From an uncultured Synergistales bacterium (GTDB lineage: Bacteria > Synergistota > Synergistia > Synergistales > Aminobacteriaceae): DNA of 64,000 nt. A program made the translations under genes and the position numbers. Position 1 is the stretch's first letter, and each line of letters opens with the position of its first letter. The notes beneath the pieces were generated by a model. The model had not been told where the DNA came from, ran no database searches, and worked only from the letters and a program-made list of their open reading frames with translations. Shown here in pieces: positions 8,382-17,288 of the stretch. The stretch is taken from positions 264,142-328,141 of the forward strand of contig CAJOGI010000002.1 of NCBI GenBank assembly GCA_905234075.1, written 5' to 3'.

Positions 8382-9149
8382 TTAATAATTCACTGTATAA
8401 AATTTCGACATGTCTGCTCCCGGTTCTATCTTATATGTAGCGTAACCGGAAGCCGATGAAATTTCGCTCACAATTTTCCCGATAGGAAGTCCGGGCGGAA
8501 GCTGCTCGCCTATCATAGCCGTGCTTACGTTCATTCCTGCTTTAATTCCGCGCCCGGCAGGAATATAACGGAGCAAAACATTTCCGCTGCCGTCGCCCGT
8601 AATTACTCCGAGTTCGCGTGTCTCTTCGATAACAGCCGGTATCATGAAAGACGATGAAGTTATCAGCTCGACCCACGACGACATAATAGCAACAGAGCTG
8701 ACGCGCCCTAATAAATACCCGTTTGAAAACATTACAAGCCCCTGTGTAATTTTATCTGCTTCGCCTTTATCTATTCTTATTTCGTTCCACCACGACATGG
8801 GGGCTCGCAGAGTAACTCTTGCGGTCCTTAAATTATTATGAGCGTCATCGGAGTAAATTTTTTCGCCGGTGAGCTTTGCCAAGTCAAGACGCAGCCGAGC
8901 ATTTTCCTCACGAAGTTTAATAACTTCCTCGTTAAGGGAATTTTTGTCCTGCGACCATGAACGCCACCGTAAAAAAGCATCACGCATTAAAACAGCAGGA
9001 TATTCCGGAATAATTAATAACGTTCCCCAGATGTCAACGATATTTTTTACAACGCCGAGCCCTGAACTTACGCCGAGCAAAAATAAAGCAAGTATCAAAG
9101 CCGTAATACCGTGTATGCGTTCCCGCGTAATATTTCCTGTGTTATCCAT
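8382..9149 (-). CDS. mreC: Rod shape-determining protein MreC
   Basis: A 255-residue bitopic protein with a short cytoplasmic N terminus, one membrane helix (about 12-30), a periplasmic coiled coil (about 60-95, NEEVIKLREENARLRLDLAK) and the two beta-barrel MreC domain. The family signature is seen in KITQGLVMFSNGYLLGRV and in the late PIGKIVSEI strand. It forms periplasmic assemblies that position PBP2/RodA. It sits between mreB (four-base gap) and mreD (three-base gap), and the three genes are evidently one operon. Confidence 0.94.
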   Translation of the reverse strand: MDNTGNITRERIHGITALILALFLLGVSSGLGVVKNIVDIWGTLLIIPEYPAVLMRDAFLRWRSWSQDKNSLNEEVIKLREENARLRLDLAKLTGEKIYSDDAHNNLRTARVTLRAPMSWWNEIRIDKGEADKITQGLVMFSNGYLLGRVSSVAIMSSWVELITSSSFMIPAVIEETRELGVITGDGSGNVLLRYIPAGRGIKAGMNVSTAMIGEQLPPGLPIGKIVSEISSASGYATYKIEPGADMSKFYTVNY

Positions 9150-9153
9150 TCAG

Positions 9154-10209
9154 CTAGTGTGCGCCGCGTTCGACCGACATTAAGACTCTCCGCATCTGTC
9201 CGAGATTGTCAAGAATTTTTCCAACGCCTAAAGCGACTGAATATAAAGGCTCTTCGGCAACTACAACGGGCGTATTGATTGCACGGGATAATCTTTCGGC
9301 AAATCCGTTCATTAAAGCGACTCCGCCGGTCAAAACTATTCCTCTGTCAACGACATCTTTGGCAAGTTCGGGCGGCATCTTTTCGAGAGCTGTTTTTACC
9401 ATGTCCTCAATGCCTATAAAGATCGGTTCCATTGCTTCGCGGACCTCTATCGAAGATACAGTGTCGCTTTTCGGAAGACCGCCAGATAAATCGCGCCCCT
9501 TGACGTTCATTTCTAATTCAGGATTCATTGGAAGGGCAGAGCCTATTGTATTTTTCACTTCTTCCGCTGTCGTTTCGCCTATTAATAAAGCGTAACGCTG
9601 CCGTATCATGTTAATAATCGCGTTGTCCATCATTCGTCCGGCTGTCCGCAGTGAACTTGACACGACAACACCGCCCAAAGATATTACGCTGACCTCGCTC
9701 GTTCCGCCTCCGATGTCAATAATCATGCAGCCGTTTGGCTTATCGATCGGAAGCCCAACGCCGAGTGCCGCGCTTATAGGTTCTTCGACAACGTAGGCTT
9801 CTCCTGCCCCTGCTCCTAATGTTGCATCGATAACGGCTTTTCTTTCGACACCTGTTACTTCAGCCGGAATAGAAATAACAACTCGCGGGTGAACCATGAA
9901 TGCGCTGTTAGAGCTTACGCGCTTGAGACAATAGCGTAACAGTTCCTGCGTCATGTCGAAATTCGCAATTACTCCGCCCTCAAGAGGCCAGAGAGCTTCA
10001 ATGCCGCTTGGAACTTTTCCAGACATTGCTTTAGCGTCGCGCCCTACCGCTATAATTTCGTAGCCCTCGCCGCGCGGAAGTCTTTTTGCCGCAATAGCTG
10101 AAGGTTCGCTAAACACTATGCCCTTATCTTTGACATAAACGACTATATTTGAAGAGCCCAAGTCTATGCCGACGTCAAGCCCCAACATTTCTGAAAAATA
10201 TTTCAACAT
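9154..10209 (-). CDS. mreB: Rod shape-determining actin homologue MreB
   Basis: A 351-residue actin-fold ATPase that polymerises under the membrane and directs lateral wall growth. Nucleotide-binding motifs are plain: phosphate 1 (DLGSSNIVVYV, about 16-26), phosphate 2 (MIIDIGGGTSEVSVIS, about 161-176) and the adenosine loop (IVLTGGVALMNG, about 290-301). An N-terminal amphipathic stretch (MLKYFSEMLG) would contact the membrane. First gene of mreBCD, downstream of the MBL hydrolase gene on the same strand. Confidence 0.97.
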   Translation of the reverse strand: MLKYFSEMLGLDVGIDLGSSNIVVYVKDKGIVFSEPSAIAAKRLPRGEGYEIIAVGRDAKAMSGKVPSGIEALWPLEGGVIANFDMTQELLRYCLKRVSSNSAFMVHPRVVISIPAEVTGVERKAVIDATLGAGAGEAYVVEEPISAALGVGLPIDKPNGCMIIDIGGGTSEVSVISLGGVVVSSSLRTAGRMMDNAIINMIRQRYALLIGETTAEEVKNTIGSALPMNPELEMNVKGRDLSGGLPKSDTVSSIEVREAMEPIFIGIEDMVKTALEKMPPELAKDVVDRGIVLTGGVALMNGFAERLSRAINTPVVVAEEPLYSVALGVGKILDNLGQMRRVLMSVERGAH

Positions 10210-10239
10210 TTCTTTTATAACTCCTAACTTCTAAATGCT

Positions 10240-10875
10240 TTATCTGGGCCAATAAGGATTTAGTTCGCGTTCTTCGCCGATGCTTGTCTCCGGGCCGTGT
10301 CCCGGTAAAACGCGAAGGCCGTCGTTAAATTTAGCAAGTTTTCTCAAAGAATTTTCGAGTTTTATTTCGTCTCCGCCTTCTAAATCAGTCCGCCCTACGC
10401 TTTGAGCGAATAAAGTATCGCCTGAAATTAAAATGTTATGCCCGTCTTTATCGCTGATTAAAAAACACACGCTGCCTTCGGTGTGTCCGGGAGTTTCAAG
10501 AACTTTTATATTGTAGCCCGGAAAATCGATAACGCTGCCTTCCTCGACAGTTTTGAAATCTTCAATGCCGTCGCATTTCACGCCCAATAAAGCCTGAAGT
10601 TTTTTTGACGGGTGCTTCAGAGCAAAAGCGTCATTTTTCCCGATGTAAATATTATTTCTGACCAACGGCACAAATTCATGAATGCCGGCTATGTGATCTA
10701 TGTGCCCGTGTGTTAATAAAACCATTGTTAATTTTAAGTTATTCGCGTTTAGAAAGTCTGTAACGTCTTTTGTTTTTCCGCCCGGGTCAATAAAAAATGC
10801 CTCGCGGGTTTCTTCGTCCCAGAATAAATATCCGTTTGTCCATAATGCGCCCAGTGGAAATCTTTTATAATTCAT
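10240..10875 (-). CDS. Metallo-beta-lactamase fold hydrolase (glyoxalase II-like)
   Basis: A cytosolic zinc hydrolase of 211 residues. The HGHIDHIAG metal motif (about 57-65) is followed by a second His in ETPGHTEGSVCFL, an Asp in ISGDTLFAQSVGRTDL and the last His in VLPGHGPETSIGEE. The short form with this spacing is typical of YcbL/GloB-like enzymes that cleave thioesters such as S-lactoylglutathione analogues. The physiological thioester in a bacterium that may lack glutathione is unknown. Two bases separate it from the upstream gene at 10878. Confidence 0.88.
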   Translation of the reverse strand: MNYKRFPLGALWTNGYLFWDEETREAFFIDPGGKTKDVTDFLNANNLKLTMVLLTHGHIDHIAGIHEFVPLVRNNIYIGKNDAFALKHPSKKLQALLGVKCDGIEDFKTVEEGSVIDFPGYNIKVLETPGHTEGSVCFLISDKDGHNILISGDTLFAQSVGRTDLEGGDEIKLENSLRKLAKFNDGLRVLPGHGPETSIGEERELNPYWPR

Positions 10876-10877
10876 GA

Positions 10878-11384
10878 TTAAATTTCTCCCTTTGATTTTG
10901 CTTCCAGTAAGAGACGCTCGAATAATTTTTCAACGTCTTCGATAGTTAATGAGTTACGCTTGGCCTCTCTATGTTCTGTCCACCATTTTTGAAAAAACGG
11001 AAGAGCAACAAGAAGTCCGAGAATTATTAACCACAAATAAATACTGTTATTCAAGTCTCCTATACGTACTTTTACATCATCGCGCAAATCTCCCATTCTT
11101 GCTTCGACACCGTCAATACGGCCTGACAGCGATGTATTAACATCTTCAATTCTCTTTTCCAAGCTGTTTACACGTTCTTCTAAAACAATTACCCGTTCAG
11201 TCAATTTTGTTACGGCTTCCGTTAATGTATCCAGCTTTTTTTCTATTCTGTCGAGCTTTGAATTTATATTTTTCATTTCAGCCTCAAAAAGATCTTTGCG
11301 GACGTAAATATCATCGCTCACAGCACCGTAAGAACACGAGCAAAACGCAATTATAATTAAAAATGCTAATAAAAATTTTTTCAT
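10878..11384 (-). CDS. Exported coiled-coil protein with C-terminal membrane helix
   Basis: 168 residues, not assignable to a characterised family. A Sec or lipoprotein-like signal opens it (MKKFLLAFLIIIAFCSCSYG). A coiled coil with a regular L-x-x-L-x-E-x-V pattern follows to about residue 110 (repeated RIEKKLD, TKLTERV, LEERVNSLEKRI). A hydrophobic helix lies at about 118-136, then a basic tail rich in Lys and Glu. The layout predicts a periplasmic coil tethered to the inner membrane. A heptamer repeat array supplies the AGGAGG-type ribosome site just upstream. Confidence 0.72.
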   Translation of the reverse strand: MKKFLLAFLIIIAFCSCSYGAVSDDIYVRKDLFEAEMKNINSKLDRIEKKLDTLTEAVTKLTERVIVLEERVNSLEKRIEDVNTSLSGRIDGVEARMGDLRDDVKVRIGDLNNSIYLWLIILGLLVALPFFQKWWTEHREAKRNSLTIEDVEKLFERLLLEAKSKGEI

Positions 11385-11389
11385 TTCTA

Positions 11390-11412
11390 ACTCCTACCTC
11401 CTACCTCCTAAC
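11390..11412 (-). repeat. TAGGAGT-like heptamer array
   Basis: Read on the minus strand the block is GTTAGGAGGTAGGAGGTAGG, i.e. seven-base units TAGGAGT or TAGGAGG. It lies between dtd and the coiled-coil gene and provides Shine-Dalgarno-like AGGAGG for the latter. Similar arrays are at 17880-17908, 42203-42250, 50908-50922, 51741-51762, 55682-55713 and 60132-60165. Confidence 0.65.
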
Positions 11413-11865
11413 TCATTCCGGCGAGTCTACTATGAAAGTTACAGGGCCGTCATTAATAATTTCTACTTCCATGTCCGCGCCGAACTCTCCGCACGCAACT
11501 TTTTTCAAGCCGAGAGCTTTTACTTTCTCAACAAAATAATTATAAATTCTTTCAGCTTCTTCAGGTTTAGCGGCATCGCTGAAGCCCGGCCTGCGTCCTT
11601 TTGCGCATGAAGCATAGAGCGTGAACTGAGAAACTAATAAAACTTCGCCGTTAATATCCTGCAATGATAAATTCATTTTTCCGTCAGCATCGTTAAAAAT
11701 TCTAAGCCCAAGCATTTTTTCCGCGAGCCAGTCAGCTTTTTTTTCGTCGTCGCCGTGAGTTACTCCGATTAAAACACACATGCCCTGATTAATTTCGCGC
11801 TTGTCTTTTTCGTTGCCGTCTATGATAACTGAAGCACGCTTCACCCTCTGAATTAATAATCTCAA
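11413..11865 (-). CDS. dtd: D-aminoacyl-tRNA deacylase
   Basis: A 150-residue homodimeric editing enzyme that removes D-amino acids (and glycine) mischarged onto tRNA. The two signature motifs are complete: SQFTLYA (about 78-84) and the Gly-cis-Pro motif in NDGPVTFIVDS (about 137-147). The start is TTG 11865, four bases after rel's stop, with GGAGGG upstream. A D-amino-acid checkpoint is of interest in an organism that makes D-proline, though dtd is widespread and the link is only inference. Confidence 0.95.
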   Translation of the reverse strand: MRLLIQRVKRASVIIDGNEKDKREINQGMCVLIGVTHGDDEKKADWLAEKMLGLRIFNDADGKMNLSLQDINGEVLLVSQFTLYASCAKGRRPGFSDAAKPEEAERIYNYFVEKVKALGLKKVACGEFGADMEVEIINDGPVTFIVDSPE

Positions 11866-11868
11866 AAT

Positions 11869-14190
11869 TTAATCCCTCCTTACGACTTCTATAATGCCTC
11901 TGACTTCGTTCAATCTTGCCATGATCGCGTATAAATGTTCAAGATTTTTCACGCGCAGATCTATTTTAATCCGCATTAAACTATTTCCGGCCATTACCGC
12001 CTTAATTCCGACAAGGCTTGAGCCTTCAAAAGATATTGCCTTATTAACGTCGCTGATAAGTTCCTCGCGCTCTTCGCCTTCAGCGTTTAATTTAGCTACG
12101 TAGAGATTTGCTCTTCGCCCTGAATTATTTTCATTATTTGCCCATTCTACTTTTATTTTTCTTTCGTCAGTTTTTCCGGCGATGCTTTTACATTCAGCAC
12201 GGTGGATAGTTATTCCGCGCCTCATTGAAGAATAGCCGACAATCTCATCGCCGGGAACAGGAGCACAGCAGCTCGCAAGCGTTACGCTGACACCGCCTTC
12301 TCCTTCGACAAGAATATCAGATTTATTATCCTTCTTTTGTTTTACGGGTTCAGCCTCAAAATTTACGGGCGTAACGGGAGGGTTCGGGGTGTGATGCTGA
12401 AGATATGCGAGAGCTAATTTTTGAGCAGCTTCGCCCGGACCTATTGATCCTGAGCCTACAGCAATTAATTGATCGTCAATGTTATTGAAATTTTCGCGCT
12501 TTACGTCAGTTAATCCTCGCCGTTTTAGTTCACGTTCAATTAATTTCCAGCCGCGTTCAAGTTTTTCATCGCGTTCTGATTTTTCGGCCTGCCTGAAGTA
12601 ACTTCTGATTTTGCTTCGTGTTTTTGCAGAGCTTACGATTTTTAGCCAGTCTTTTGACGGCGAACTTTGAGGAGATGTCAAAATTCTTACGATGTCGCCG
12701 TTATGTAATTGAGTATTTAGCGGCACGATACGCCCGTTAATTGTTGCTCCGGCACAGTGATTCCCGACTTCAGTATGAACAGCGTAGGCAAAGTCCAAAG
12801 TAGTAGAGCCGTTTGGCAAAATCATCGGCTTTCCGTCGGGCGTGAAGACATATAGCTCGCTCGTCAAAAGAATATCGCTCTTCAAGATGTCCATAAATTC
12901 CTGAGAGCTCCCGTTCTGTCCTGCTTCGAGTGCCTGACTTACCCAATTTAATTTCGCGTCCATTTCTTTGTTGAGTTTTTTACTGCCGCCGGATTTATAA
13001 ACCCAATGAGCCGCGATGCCGTACTCGGCAAAATTATTCATCTCGTAAGTTCTAATTTGAATTTCAACGGGAACGCCGAAAGCCATTACGGTTGTATGCA
13101 AAGATTGATACATGTTGCTCTTAGGGTTTGCAATGTAGTCATCAAATTGTCCCGGAATAGGCACCCAAAGAGCATGAACAACTCCTAAAACTGCGTAACA
13201 GGTCGAAACATCAGAGACAAGGACGCGCACCGCTAAAATATCGTAAAGTTCATCGAACGAAATTTTTTTTCGCTGCATCTTTTCGTAAATACTGTAATAA
13301 TGTTTTGAGCGGCCTTTAATTCTGCACGGGATATTTTCTTTTTGTAAACGCTCCTCTAAAATTTTTCGCGTCTTGTCTATGACCTCGCCCATTTTCGGCA
13401 TACGCTTTTTAACGCGCCGTTCGACTTCATCATAAATATCAGGCTGTAAATATTTGAAAGATAAGTCCTCAAGTTCCCGTTTAATTTGATAAATTCCTAA
13501 TCTGTGTGCTAAAGGCGCGTAGATCTCCATAGTTTCGCGTGCTATTCTAATTTGCTTGTCAGGTCTCATAACGTTTAACGTTCTCATATTGTGAAGCCTG
13601 TCCGCAAGTTTTATTAACACCACGCGAATATCTTGAGCCATCACGATAAACATTCGCCGTAAATTTTCGCTCGTTAAATCCTCACGAGACATAAACTCTT
13701 TTACATCTTCGCCGGCTAATTTTGTTACGCCCTTAACTAAAGTTTCAACGTCAGCTCCAAATTTTTCGATCAAGTCAGCCGAAGTTACGTTCGTGTCCTC
13801 GATAGTGTCATGAAGCAACGCCGCCTCAAGCGTCGCCATGTCCAAGTGCATTCCTGCCAAGATTAAAGCAGTGCTTAGTGTGTGAATGATGTACGGGTCG
13901 CCGGACTTTCTAAGCTGATGTTCATGAGCCTTCGCGGCAAAAACAAAAGCCTCGCCGAGCCTGTTCATCTGTTCGGGATTTAGAGAAAGCATTGACTTTC
14001 CCCATAACTCCTGCCACACTGTTCGGACACACTCCTGTTGAGAATTTTTAGGAATTTTTGAGAAAAATTCATCGCGCAGGGCGTACATGTCATGCAAAAA
14101 ATTTGATGAATTGTCTATTGAGGGAATAGTATTTATAATCGAAGAAAAAGTCTGGCTGCCGGTCTCTAAGGTCTCATGCTCATCAGCCAT
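11869..14190 (-). CDS. rel: Bifunctional (p)ppGpp synthetase/hydrolase, RelA/SpoT family
   Basis: About 773 residues with HD hydrolase, synthetase, TGS and ACT domains in the family order. The hydrolase HD motif (LLHDTIEDT) and the synthetase segment (NMYQSLHTTV, EIQIRT) are intact. This suggests both making and degrading the alarmone that controls the stringent response. The frame is open from GTG 14199, but ATG 14190 is preferred because AGGAG lies eight bases before it and directly abuts the GTG. The synthetase loop reads PGQFDDYIA, closer to the RelA-type ExDD than the RxKD motif usual in bifunctional enzymes. It follows recJ and precedes dtd, a common arrangement. Confidence 0.94.
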   Translation of the reverse strand: MADEHETLETGSQTFSSIINTIPSIDNSSNFLHDMYALRDEFFSKIPKNSQQECVRTVWQELWGKSMLSLNPEQMNRLGEAFVFAAKAHEHQLRKSGDPYIIHTLSTALILAGMHLDMATLEAALLHDTIEDTNVTSADLIEKFGADVETLVKGVTKLAGEDVKEFMSREDLTSENLRRMFIVMAQDIRVVLIKLADRLHNMRTLNVMRPDKQIRIARETMEIYAPLAHRLGIYQIKRELEDLSFKYLQPDIYDEVERRVKKRMPKMGEVIDKTRKILEERLQKENIPCRIKGRSKHYYSIYEKMQRKKISFDELYDILAVRVLVSDVSTCYAVLGVVHALWVPIPGQFDDYIANPKSNMYQSLHTTVMAFGVPVEIQIRTYEMNNFAEYGIAAHWVYKSGGSKKLNKEMDAKLNWVSQALEAGQNGSSQEFMDILKSDILLTSELYVFTPDGKPMILPNGSTTLDFAYAVHTEVGNHCAGATINGRIVPLNTQLHNGDIVRILTSPQSSPSKDWLKIVSSAKTRSKIRSYFRQAEKSERDEKLERGWKLIERELKRRGLTDVKRENFNNIDDQLIAVGSGSIGPGEAAQKLALAYLQHHTPNPPVTPVNFEAEPVKQKKDNKSDILVEGEGGVSVTLASCCAPVPGDEIVGYSSMRRGITIHRAECKSIAGKTDERKIKVEWANNENNSGRRANLYVAKLNAEGEEREELISDVNKAISFEGSSLVGIKAVMAGNSLMRIKIDLRVKNLEHLYAIMARLNEVRGIIEVVRRD

Positions 14191-14195
14191 TTTAT

Positions 14196-15890
14196 TCACT
14201 CCTTTCTGTTTTCTATGACGGCGCAGTCGAGAATAAATTGCAGCTGTTCTGTATTGCGCCAGTAATCTAAACGAGGGTGATATACAAAGCCTTTTATATC
14301 ACTCATCGCCGCTAAAAATTCTTTCGGTGAAATATTAAAAGCCAAAATTTTAGAATTTTGAATTTGTATGTAGCTGTGTTTGTTATCTTTCCCTAAGGGA
14401 TTTATTTCTGTTATCTCAGGATTATTTTCAGTAAATAATTTCGGTGCAGGGTTATTATTTCCGAACGGGCCAAGCTCCGAAATCATACGCCATTCAGAAA
14501 TTTTTATGTCCGACGGCAAAATTCTAATTACGGGCGTTAATTTTTCCGGGATTATTTTTATGTTCGTCAAAATATTTTCTAAATCTTCCTGAACTGACGG
14601 CCAATTCTCGCTTAAAACTGAGAAGCCTGCCGCGTATTTATGACCGCCCCAAGCGTCGAGCTTTTCCGAAATTTCTTTCAATACTCCGACAGCGTCGCCG
14701 CCTTCAGGAACTCTTAAAGTCCCTCGTATAACTTTTCCTGAATTTGCAGGAGCAGCAAGCGCGATCGGCCTGTTATATTCCGCGCATATCCTGCTGGCAA
14801 CTCCGCTCAAAACACCGATGGGCCATTCAGGATTAAATAAAACTTTTTGCGTTATAGTTCCGTCTGAAATTCCGCTGTCGATTTTTTTTGCTATCTCTTC
14901 AGTTAATGACTGACGCTTGCGGTTAATTCTCGTTAATTCGTTCACGCATGAATATACAGCTTCATTGCTGCCCGTGCCCAGCAAAGCCCTAACGCCTACA
15001 TCGGCCGTCGCAATTCTTCCCGGAGCGTTAAGACACGGGATAACCCTCATAGAGAGATGCTCTTCAGAAAGCTGTGATTTATTTATACCGAGACAGTCAA
15101 TTAACGCGCCGAGCCCCCGTCTTGGGTTTGTGCGCATTAAATTTATTCCGTAGCGTACTAATAATCTGTTCAAATTATGAAGGGGCATACAGTCGGCTAT
15201 CGTGGCAATGGCTGCAAGGTCGATGGAATATTTCAGAAAATCCCGCGACATTATCTTTTCTTTGCACGCCCAGCACCATAAGACGGCAGTCGCGCAGATT
15301 TTTTGCTGCTCTCCGGCTTCCATGTTAATTGATGGATTTACTATTGTCGGGATTGTTACGGGTGCGGCTACTGAATGATGATCAAAGACAAAAATATTTA
15401 GTCCGGCATTTTGTAATTTTTCAAGCATTGCGCTGTCATTCGTTCCGCAGTCAACTACAACGAGAGTGTTACACCCCCACGAAATTACTTTATCTAAAAT
15501 TTCAGAGTTAAGCCCGTAGCCGTGAGTGTCCCTTCGCGGAATAAAATAGCGGACCTGTGCGGCCTTGTGCCTAAAAATTTCCATTGCAAGAACAGTCGAG
15601 GATATTCCGTCCGTGTCGTAATCGCCGTAAACTAAAACATTTCCGAAAGAACTTTTTGAATCCCATAAATTTTTTGCGGCCTTACCTCCCTCGCCCAAGT
15701 CGAGAGCCGCAAGCTGTTTTCTGAAATCCGGCCTTATCCATTCGCGCAGAGCGTCAATATTTTTATCGGGGCAGAGCATTTTCAAAAGTCCGGCGGCAAA
15801 TTCCGGACATGAAAGCTCATTCGCAAGAAGCCGCGTCTGTTCGTCCATATTAAAAACTTTTATCTCAGAAGCTAAGCACGTCGGTATCAT
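14196..15890 (-). CDS. recJ: Single-stranded-DNA exonuclease RecJ
   Basis: A 564-residue DHH/DHHA1 phosphoesterase, a 5'-3' exonuclease in recombination and base-excision repair. Metal-binding motifs are present: VYGDYDTDG (about 87-95), VVDCGTND (about 145-152) and FDHH (169-172). The DHHA1 domain contains GVLSGVASRI and the GGHKYAAGFSV motif (about 415-425). An OB-like C-terminal part ends the protein. It starts at ATG 15890 with AGGAGG upstream and overlaps the GTG open end of rel by three bases. Confidence 0.93.
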   Translation of the reverse strand: MIPTCLASEIKVFNMDEQTRLLANELSCPEFAAGLLKMLCPDKNIDALREWIRPDFRKQLAALDLGEGGKAAKNLWDSKSSFGNVLVYGDYDTDGISSTVLAMEIFRHKAAQVRYFIPRRDTHGYGLNSEILDKVISWGCNTLVVVDCGTNDSAMLEKLQNAGLNIFVFDHHSVAAPVTIPTIVNPSINMEAGEQQKICATAVLWCWACKEKIMSRDFLKYSIDLAAIATIADCMPLHNLNRLLVRYGINLMRTNPRRGLGALIDCLGINKSQLSEEHLSMRVIPCLNAPGRIATADVGVRALLGTGSNEAVYSCVNELTRINRKRQSLTEEIAKKIDSGISDGTITQKVLFNPEWPIGVLSGVASRICAEYNRPIALAAPANSGKVIRGTLRVPEGGDAVGVLKEISEKLDAWGGHKYAAGFSVLSENWPSVQEDLENILTNIKIIPEKLTPVIRILPSDIKISEWRMISELGPFGNNNPAPKLFTENNPEITEINPLGKDNKHSYIQIQNSKILAFNISPKEFLAAMSDIKGFVYHPRLDYWRNTEQLQFILDCAVIENRKE

Positions 15891-15892
15891 TT

Positions 15893-16345
15893 TTATCTAT
15901 TCCTCCTGAGAAAAAAATAATCCTGAAGTATTTTTAGACATTCATTTTTCATAACGCCGGATTTAATTTCGCAGACGTGATTTAATCTTGTATCACTCAA
16001 AATATTGTAGAGTGTTCCGCCTGCGCCGGACTTGAAATTTTTTGCGCCGTAAACGACACGAGAAATTCTCGCATTTACGCAGGCCCCTGCGCACATCGGG
16101 CAAGGCTCAAGAGTTACATAAAGAGTGCAGCCCGTCAAATTCCAGCAGTTTAATTTTTCAGCGCACGAACGAATAGCGATAATCTCGGCGTGTTCTGTAG
16201 GGTCTGCCGCTTTTTTATCGCTGCCGGAACTCAAAATATTATTCTCACGGACAATTAATGCCCCGACAGGGACATCACCGCGCGAAAATGCTTTTTTGGC
16301 CTCGTCAAGAGCTGCACTCATAAAATAATTATCGTTTGAACTCAT
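15893..16345 (-). CDS. tadA: tRNA-specific adenosine deaminase
   Basis: A 150-residue zinc deaminase converting the wobble adenosine of tRNA-Arg(ACG) to inosine. The catalytic HAE motif is at 52-54 and the zinc ligands PCPMC at 81-85, with the downstream YNIL and C-terminal basic helix usual for TadA. The stop is two bases from recJ and the start overlaps the stop of the gene at 16342 by four bases, so the genes are one transcription unit. Confidence 0.94.
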   Translation of the reverse strand: MSSNDNYFMSAALDEAKKAFSRGDVPVGALIVRENNILSSGSDKKAADPTEHAEIIAIRSCAEKLNCWNLTGCTLYVTLEPCPMCAGACVNARISRVVYGAKNFKSGAGGTLYNILSDTRLNHVCEIKSGVMKNECLKILQDYFFLRRNR

Positions 16346-16791
16346 ATTTTTACTTTCAGCACAATTTTTTTGACACGTCCCTGCTGATGAAAATAAACTC
16401 CGGGCTTGTGAGCGTCCTCCGGCATGAATAAAATAAACTGTCCCTTCGGTGCCTGAAGATAAACGCCCTCGCCGTTATAAAGAGCCGTATCTTTTTCAGC
16501 GTTATATTCTTTTGCGTCTTTCATGTCCTTAACAGGCGCGTAGCCGAACCATTCTTCGCCCTCAAGAGTTATGTGAATGTCTATGTGATTTTTATGCGCT
16601 TCAAATAATTTTTTATCACTTTCAGCCGTTTCAATTTCAAAGACTTCAAAGCGGACATTTTCGCCGTCAATCTGATATTTTCCCAACGGAATAGAAAAAA
16701 GATCATGCTCTGCCATGTACTGAAGGCCAAGCCGAACGCCCTCTCCGAGTCCGCTGTAACGTGAAGGATATTGAATAGTGCCAAGTATCAT
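16342..16791 (-). CDS. YhcH/YjgK/YiaL family cupin-like protein
   Basis: About 149 residues. The frame is open to 16866 but ATG 16791 is chosen because a GGAG site lies eight bases upstream and the family start (MILGTIQYPSRY) is there. Family motifs are the HIDIHITLEGEEWFGYAP strand and the terminal PEDAHKPG metal-binding segment of the beta-barrel. Members are linked to sialic-acid or sugar-acid metabolism (YhcH, beta-barrel anomerase-like), but here the gene sits at the head of the tadA-recJ-rel-dtd unit, so its substrate is uncertain. Confidence 0.85.
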   Translation of the reverse strand: MILGTIQYPSRYSGLGEGVRLGLQYMAEHDLFSIPLGKYQIDGENVRFEVFEIETAESDKKLFEAHKNHIDIHITLEGEEWFGYAPVKDMKDAKEYNAEKDTALYNGEGVYLQAPKGQFILFMPEDAHKPGVYFHQQGRVKKIVLKVKI

Positions 16792-16857
16792 AAATTTTTC
16801 AACTCCGTTTTTTTGCTGTGTATTATACACGTGAAAATTTTGCTCTTGAAATTTTAA

Positions 16858-16965
16858 CAGCCGCAAAAAAATTTTTTGATTCTATTTTTTTAACCTGCTC
16901 CGCAAAAAATTATGAGAGCTAAAAAATTTTAATATTCTTGTAGGTGTAAATGTAATTGTAAAAAA
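16858..16965 (+). repeat. Dispersed AT-rich intergenic repeat, copy B
   Basis: It shares GATTCTATTTTTTTAA, CAAAAAATTATGAGAGC and TTGTAGGTGTAAATGTAATT with copy A in the same order and spacing. As in copy A, the element is followed by a run of A and an imperfect hairpin (ATGGCTC / GAGAACCAT, about 16966-16995). Between the YhcH gene and the tRNA-Val gene nothing else is seen apart from the tRNA promoter. Confidence 0.7.
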
Positions 16966-17031
16966 ATGGCTCCCCAAAATTTTTGAGAACCATTTATAAA
17001 AATTATATCACTAAAAATTTTTATCGTTTTC

Positions 17032-17059
17032 TTGACTTTGAATCAGTTTGCTGTAAAAT
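17032..17059 (+). promoter_or_regulatory. Promoter of the tRNA-Val gene
   Basis: TTGACT, a 16-base spacer and TAAAAT, ending 21 bases before the first base of the mature tRNA. Sequence fit and position are both good. Confidence 0.6.
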
Positions 17060-17080
17060 CTTCTGGATAAAAAAATTACC

Positions 17081-17156
17081 GGGTGATTAGCTCAGGGGTA
17101 GTAGCGCTTCCTTCACACGGAAGAGGTCAGAAGTTCGATCCTTCTATCACCCACCA
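17081..17156 (+). tRNA. tRNA-Val (anticodon CAC)
   Basis: 76 bases fold as a full cloverleaf: acceptor GGGTGAT/ATCACCC, D arm with GCTC, anticodon stem CTTCC/GGAAG enclosing the seven-base loop TTCACAC (anticodon CAC, reading GUG), T arm AGAAG/CTTCT with TTCGATC, then A and an encoded CCA end. A promoter is visible at 17032-17059. Confidence 0.95.
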
Positions 17157-17288
17157 GAATATAAAATATAATCCGACAGGCTCGGTGCTGAATAGAAACT
17201 CGCTCAAAAGGCGAGTTTGTTGTTATTTTAGAAGCGTTAAGTGTAAAATAAAATCCATGAAACTTTTTTGATGAAGGAGTTTTTTTGA

